From: Theocolax elegans
Lineage: Eukaryota > Arthropoda > Insecta > Hymenoptera > Cerocephalidae
Assembly: GCA_026168455.1 (NCBI GenBank)
Contig: CM047426.1
Location: 80,937,986 to 81,001,985 of the forward strand
Reading direction: 5' to 3'
DNA length: 64,000 bases
The notes below the pieces were generated by a model. It was not told the DNA's origin and ran no database searches. It saw nothing but the letters and a program-made list of their open reading frames with translations. The position numbers were made by a program, and so were the translations under genes. Shown here piece after piece: positions 57,882 through 64,000 of this stretch (position 1 is the first letter of the stretch; every line of letters begins with the position of its first letter).

Positions 57882-60800
57882 TGTTTCATCTTTTTATAAT
57901 AATCAATTGATTCTACGCATTTTACAGATGAAAAATCAATCGGCTGTGAAATGTCCGGTTGGCTGTTAATAGGTTAAGAGAAAAATTCGATAAAACAAGT
58001 GTGATGGTTTTCATATAAGCTATCAACTTGATAATTCCTTTAAAAAGAACGTTGTAAAAAAACTGCTATATGAAACAGACAATTTGTATAAAGCGTGAAT
58101 TTATAATGTTACAATTGAAATTCTATAATTATTTACTATAAATCAAATAATCCCTGATTTATTATAAAATATAGTAATATAGCCCAAAATATTTAAAAAT
58201 TTTACTCCAAATCTTTCTCCGTATGGTTTTTAAAAAATTTTCAAAATATTTAGATTTGTTTAAAAAATTTAAAAATCATTTAAGTATGTATAAGAAGTAT
58301 CAGAAATTAAATAATTTGCACTTATTTTTCTAGATTCCTGTTTAAAACTTGAAGTTAAATAATATGTGTGGAAATTATAAAGCGGTGATCAATAGAAAGC
58401 TTATTTGATAACTAAAATGTATAGTAAAAATGATACTAAAATAGTTTCAAATATTTAAATATATAGTTCTTTGCCAACTCTTTTAAAAATATTTTCGAAA
58501 AATTTTAAATCAATAAATTTAAATATACACAGGATATATCATTTGTAAGGTAAATAATTGATATACAAATAGTGTATATTATAAAGTTACTAGTATATAG
58601 TTTAAATAACACAACGTTATTGTAACAGTGTAAATTCTATAAATGTTATTCGACTACAAACAAAAAGCGACTGATATAATTAAAAACAAGATCTTACTAT
58701 GTAATTCCTTACCTAACCAATTTAGATTGTATCTTTAAACTCTTCTCGCACGCACCATGATATATGTCAAGATACTTGATAATGTTTACGATGAAAAATA
58801 AAATTTAATTTCAGTTCAAGCAACATGGGTTTTTTTTTTTATTTTTCGCGCTTTAAATTAAAAAAAATGTGTCTAAAAGCTTGTATTTAAAAAGTATGTA
58901 TATTTACTTAACTATATCGTTAATTTGATAACATTGTTAATCATATCACCTCTTTCCATCATTTAACATTGATTCAGATGTCTTGATAATATAATTTTAA
59001 AAGGTAAGATCTTCGACTTGAAAGTGTTCCATCCTTTCTCAGCTTGTAAAGTGAAGTTACGCGCAGCTGCAACCCGACTAGAAATTTGTCAAGAGAGACA
59101 CGGATATGAGACACAGACGAAGATCCCTAGGTCGAACGAGAGTTTAACGAAGGCGCGAGCGTCGAGTAATTAAATCTCGCTTTGTTACCGGTACGACAGT
59201 GAAACCAAGGAGTTTTCTCGTCGCGTCTGCGGTTTTCCTAGGCGTTGTACCGTTTCGAACACATACATACACACACACATACGTACACCCTCTAGATCGA
59301 TAACGCGAAGAGAGAGAACGCGTCACCACGAAAATTGATCGGTAATCGTCTCAAGATGAAGCTACCGTCTATAGCTCCGTTGATTATAAGGGATGTTGGC
59401 AACGTTTAATAATTGGGAACCTGTGGCTGGAAATCCAATTTCAACCGAGTAAGAAACTTGAAAACCATATACGGCCATTATATAACCTTTTTCATATTTA
59501 TCATAATATTTATATCGAAGAAAAAGTAAATATATTTGGTCAATATATTAAACGAAAAATGTAAATGTAAATGAAAAGAATCTTACTTCCGAAATTGTCG
59601 TTTTCATTCAATTTCATAAAGATAACTATTATATACACGATTTTTAGTATAATCACAAAATAACAATCCAGGACTTTTTAACTACGTTTTACCTGATTTT
59701 TACCAATTCCAATAATTTTTAACCATTTCGAAATTATTTTTTAACACCTTATCATGCTGGCTTAAGTTTTTAACTAGTTTAACATATTGTTGTTTTGCAG
59801 ATTTAACCCCTTGACAACACTTGAAACATGATAAATCGATAGAAAAAGAAAAAAAATTGAAATTTCAAGTGTATTTTTAGTTGTTATGATAAATTAGATC
59901 GTAATGTAAGTAATTACTATTTCACATAATATTAGTAACCCCTAATCACAATTTAATAATCCAATAACTCTTAATATACGCAGTTAATTACTTATTAATA
60001 CTTAATAAAAAATATTAAACTGAGGTACACTAACGATTATTGGGTTATTAAAGTTCAAAGTTTTTGTCCATCTTCTTACAATAAATATAAACTTACCCAA
60101 TAAATGTAAAAAAATTGAAAGAGAACAACATTTTATACATGGACACATACATTTTACACATGTGTATTTTTGTACTAATTCGATTTAACAGAGAAGCTAA
60201 AACAACTTTTTTCACTAAAAATTAACATTATCTCTCTTTTATTACTTTCATTTTTATATACTTTAAATAATATATTATTATGTATAAATGAAAGTATACT
60301 TATTTGAAATTGTACAGTCGATAATGTATATTATGCGGTATATAATCGATTAAATGTAATTAAAATGAATTAGATTCCTACACAAAATTTATACTTGCAG
60401 AAGAAAGACATAAGTTAGATTGATGTCTGTAATTATTTTTCAAAGGCTTATGGGCTTTTAAAACTATTACTTTGGACTGTCAAGGACGGTAGAAGGCGAA
60501 TTACAACAGTATATATACATATATAAATATATATACTTAGTATATGTATATAAACTAAAGAATTAAAATATTGACCGTAGTTATTTTTAGAATAATAATA
60601 CAAAAGAATTTCCATGAGAAAGATGTATTTGAAACAACATAAAGAACAATTAGCTCCCGATTTGCAGTTGTTAATAAAATTAAAGGACTGTTAGGCAATG
60701 CGAAGCTGCTAAGAAAAATAATGCAATTCAAGAGGGCGAGAAAGAGAGTTAAAAGTGTTAAGAGAGTGAGAAGGAAAAAATGTTGGGAGTAAAGGAAAGA

Positions 60801-60996
60801 TTGAGATTGAGCCGGGAGGGTGTGCACATTTGCTCGAGTTGTTGAGCTTTAATCTTCATTTTTTTTTCCTTCCTCTTGCTTGATTTTTAGTGTCTGACAC
60901 GAGCAGACTTGTTTTAATGGATAGGTTTTCCTTACTCAAAGTATTCGTGTTAATTTAGTCTATTAAGTCTACGTATAACAAAAGAAGAAATCACAT
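57882..60996 (+). repeat. 3.1-kb tandem duplication, unit 2
   Basis: Near-identical copy of unit 1, offset about 3121 bp. Differences seen are largely one-base indels in A or T runs. Its last ~490 bp also form the start of the next tandem pair. Confidence 0.95.
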
Positions 60997-62396
60997 TTTT
61001 AATCTTTTCGGGGTGATTAACATTTAATTTTTCTTCCGCTTAATCGTCTTTTATTTTAACACAATTTAGGTTAAACATTGACTTTTTTGTCCGGTTGTTT
61101 GTTGTAAAAAGTGTACAAAACTCTGAGGGCAAATTACGAAACTTGATTGAACAAGCCTTCAAACTTTTCAATTTAAACCTGTATTAGCTTTTAAAATCCC
61201 AATAAATTAGATTTTCAAATCCTCATTCAAAGTTACTTGGGTACTTGATTAATTATTAAAAAAGTCTTGAAAAGATCATTGACACAATATCGAATGTAAT
61301 TATACTTTTGTTACCATTTATTCCAAATGCAACAAGCAATAAGCAATCGATCATAATTAAGTTAATTATGTATTGACGTGAGATATTATATTCTTGCGTT
61401 TTATTCTGAAAAGTATTAAGTGTTTCACATATAAGATCGCATTAGGTGTAAAATGTATACAAACCGATACCACACGAAATTTATTTCCACGTGATATGTC
61501 TACATAAAAATAGTAATAAATTACTTTATCTACGCTTATTCCTTATTCCATATTTGCAGATGAAATTTAGTTTAAAGTAACAGAAAGAGAGTTGGTAAAA
61601 TTACTGGTTAATTTATCGTATGTTTTTGCACTATTTATCAAAAGTCGTATAAGTCGTATAACGGGCGAGTAGCACGCAATCGTTTTCCGAGCGAAACTCG
61701 AAATTCCACGGTAATCGCACTCATCTCTGAGTTGCAATCGAATCTCCCGATCGACGATCAAAACAGCCTCGCATCGCGCCTCCATTAAAAGGATCAGCAC
61801 GCAATCCTCCACCTCTTCCTCCATTCGGTATATAGGCGCCCATTATCAATTATATCTGGCAGAACGAATCCCCACTAATCTCTTGGTATCTCTCGAGTCT
61901 CTCCTTCTTACCCTATATATACTACCGGTGCAATACCTATATATTGATACATTTAGTTGTAATTGTGTGTGCCTCTCTTCGTGTAAGCTCTTTAATCCAA
62001 TGTTCAAATGCGTTACAATTAATTAATTATCGCGGTTCTATAACAAAATTTATTATTATATACATTTCACCCGCCAAAATACCAATTTTCATTATGTTGA
62101 AATTACTACTTGTTATATATTTGTATTAATTATATTATTAGTAATATCTAAGTTCGTATTGTAAATTGTTAATGTAAACAAATTAATATTCTATTTAATT
62201 TGTTAGTATAAATATTTGACTATCCACATTAGTAACTATAACAACAAATAACTGTTAAAAGTTAGATTTGGACGGTGATAAAAAAATTCGATCCACAGCT
62301 AATGCAGTGATCAAGCAACAGCTCCTCTTCTTGAAATGGAGAATCAAGGGGCAGGTGAGCTACTAATGTACACTATATACATATATACATATATAC
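60511..62396 (+). repeat. 1.9-kb tandem duplication, unit 1
   Basis: Direct repeat with period about 1885 bp. It includes a balanced-composition block at about 61640-61840 with an open minus frame (61567-61824). That frame is repeated at 63500-63712 but only partly kept, and no domain is recognisable. Confidence 0.92.
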
Positions 62397-62425
62397 ATAT
62401 ATACATATATAAATATATATACTCA
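62371..62425. repeat. TATATACATA microsatellite at duplication joint
   Basis: Several tandem TATATACATA units, expanded relative to the matching sites near 57393 and 60511. It lies exactly at the junction of the two units. Confidence 0.85.
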
Positions 62426-64000
62426 AGTATGTATATAAACTAAAGAATTAAAATATTGACCGTAGTTATTTTTAGAATAATAATACAAAAAGAATTTCCA
62501 TGAGAAAGATGTATTTGAAACAACATAAAGAACAATTAGCTCCCGATTTGTAGTTGTTAATAAAATTAAAGGACTGTTAGGCAATGCGAAGCTGCTAAGA
62601 AAAATAATGCAATTCAAGAGGGCGAGAAAGAGAGTTAAAAGTGTTAAGAGAGTGAGAAGGAAAAAATGTTGGGAGTAAAGGAAAGATTGAGATTGAGCCG
62701 GGAGGGTGTGCACATTTGCTCGAGTTGTTGAGCTTTAATCTTCATTTTTTTTCCTTCCTCTTGCTTGATTTTTTAGTGTCTGACACGAGCAGACTTGTTT
62801 TAATGGATAGGTTTTCCTTACTCAAAGTATTCGTGTTAATTTAGTCTATTAAGTCTACGTATAACAAAAGAAGAAATCACATTTTTAATCTTTTCGGGTG
62901 ATTAACATTTAATTTTTCTTCCGCTTAATCGTCTTTTATTTTAACACAATTTAGGTTAAACATTGACTTTTTTGTCCGGTTGTTTGTTGTAAAAAGTGTA
63001 CAAAACTCTGAGGGCAAATTACGAAACTTGATTGAACAAGCCTTCAAACTTTTTCAATTTAAACCTGTATTAGCTTTTAAAATCCCAATAAATTAGATTT
63101 TCAAATCCTCATTCAAAGTTACTTGGGTACTTGATTAATTATTAAAAAAGTCTTGAAAAGATCATTGACACAATATCGAATGTAATTATACTTTTGTTAC
63201 CATTTATTCCAAATGCAACAAGCAATAAGCAATCGATCATAATTAAGTTAATTATGTATTGACGTGAGATATTATATTCTTGCGTTTTATTCTGAATAGT
63301 ATTAAGTGTTTCACATATAAGATCGCATTAGGTGTAAAATGTATACAAACACGATACCACACGAAATTTATTTCCACGTGATATGTCTACATAAAATAGT
63401 AATAAATTACTTTATCTACGCGTATTTCCTTATTCCATATTTGCAGATGAAATTTAGTTTAAAGTAAAAGAAAGAGATTTGGTAAAATTACTGGTTAATT
63501 TATCGTATGTTTTTTGCACTATTTATCAAAAGTCGTATAAGTCGTATAACGGGCGAGTAGCACGCAATCGTTTTCCGAGCGAAACTCGAAATTCCACGGT
63601 AATCGCACTCATCTCTGAGTTGCAATCGAATCTCCCGATCGACGATCAAAACAGCCTCGCATCGCGCCTCCATTAAAAGGATCAGCACGCAATCCTCCAC
63701 CTCTTCCTCCATTCGGTATATAGGCGCCCATTATCAATTATATCTGGCAGAACGAATCCCCACTAATCTCTTGGTATCTCTCGAGTCTCTCCTTCTTACC
63801 CTATATACTACCGGTGCAATACCTATATATTGATACATTTTAGTTGTAATTGTGTGTGCCTCTCTTCGTGTAAGCTCTTTAATCCAAATGTTCAAATGCG
63901 TTACAATTAATTAATTATCGCGGTTCTATAACAAAATTTATTATTATTATACATTTCACCCGCCAAAATACCAATTTTCATTATGTTGAAATTACTACTT
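62397..64000 (+). repeat. 1.9-kb tandem duplication, unit 2 (cut by window end)
   Basis: Head-to-tail copy of 60511-62115, running to the last base of the window. The first ~490 bp exist in three copies in the window (about 57390, 60511 and 62397). Confidence 0.92.

Noticed and set aside
61567..61824. Minus-strand frame starting MEEEVEDCVLIL
   Set aside because: Duplicated at 63500 with a different end after an indel; no recognised domain or splice context.
1..64000. CRISPR arrays, operons, tRNA or rRNA genes
   Set aside because: No spaced repeats of that type, no bacterial gene organisation, and no tRNA or rRNA sequence recognised; this is insect nuclear DNA.

Overview
The window is AT-rich eukaryotic DNA from an insect, most likely a hymenopteran (bee, wasp or ant). 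It holds one gene I can name with confidence: the 3' two-thirds of the troponin I gene (wupA / TnI), on the + strand from base 1 to about 24.3 kb. The protein fragments read from its exons match insect troponin I. The Pro/Ala/Glu-rich exon near 22 kb is the diagnostic one. In Diptera such APPAEGA-type sequence sits on tropomyosin (TmH). In the honeybee it is reported on a large flight-muscle troponin I isoform (TnH) instead.

Layout of the gene. Three mutually exclusive versions of one exon (the Drosophila exon 6 family) lie at the window start, 2966 and 4230; the first is cut by the window edge. Constant exons at 8814 and 9166 carry the inhibitory region and the conserved C-terminal region. 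The transcript can then end in several ways: a short terminal exon at 10220, an exon at 12654 that can be terminal or can splice onward through an internal donor, a possible terminal exon at 16963, or the long route through 16681, 17105, 19025, 22058 and 24317. The long route adds 190 residues, mostly Pro/Glu- and Pro/Ala-rich. Its reading frame closes exactly: 573 nt including the stop. A candidate internal promoter and first exon near 18.3-18.56 kb could splice into the same downstream exons and make a 140-residue protein with no troponin I part. That is the most interesting unverified idea in the window.

From 24.3 to 64 kb I recognise no protein-coding gene. This part is AT-rich non-coding DNA with hairpin (MITE-like) elements, several flanked by TTAA, and a series of large recent duplications: two direct copies of about 2.4-2.5 kb with an inverted arm between them (31.1-36.9 kb), a 1.07-kb tandem duplication (43.4-45.6 kb), a 3.1-kb tandem duplication (54.8-61.0 kb) and a 1.9-kb tandem duplication running off the window end (60.5-64 kb). 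Copies differ mainly by small indels, often in homopolymers, so either recent duplication or assembly artefact is possible. Near 38 kb a GC-rich island has an initiator and a correctly spaced downstream promoter element, followed by a strong splice donor. It looks like the untranslated first exon of a second + strand gene whose body lies beyond the window. Weaker TATA-containing promoter candidates lie at 45.9 and 50.5 kb.
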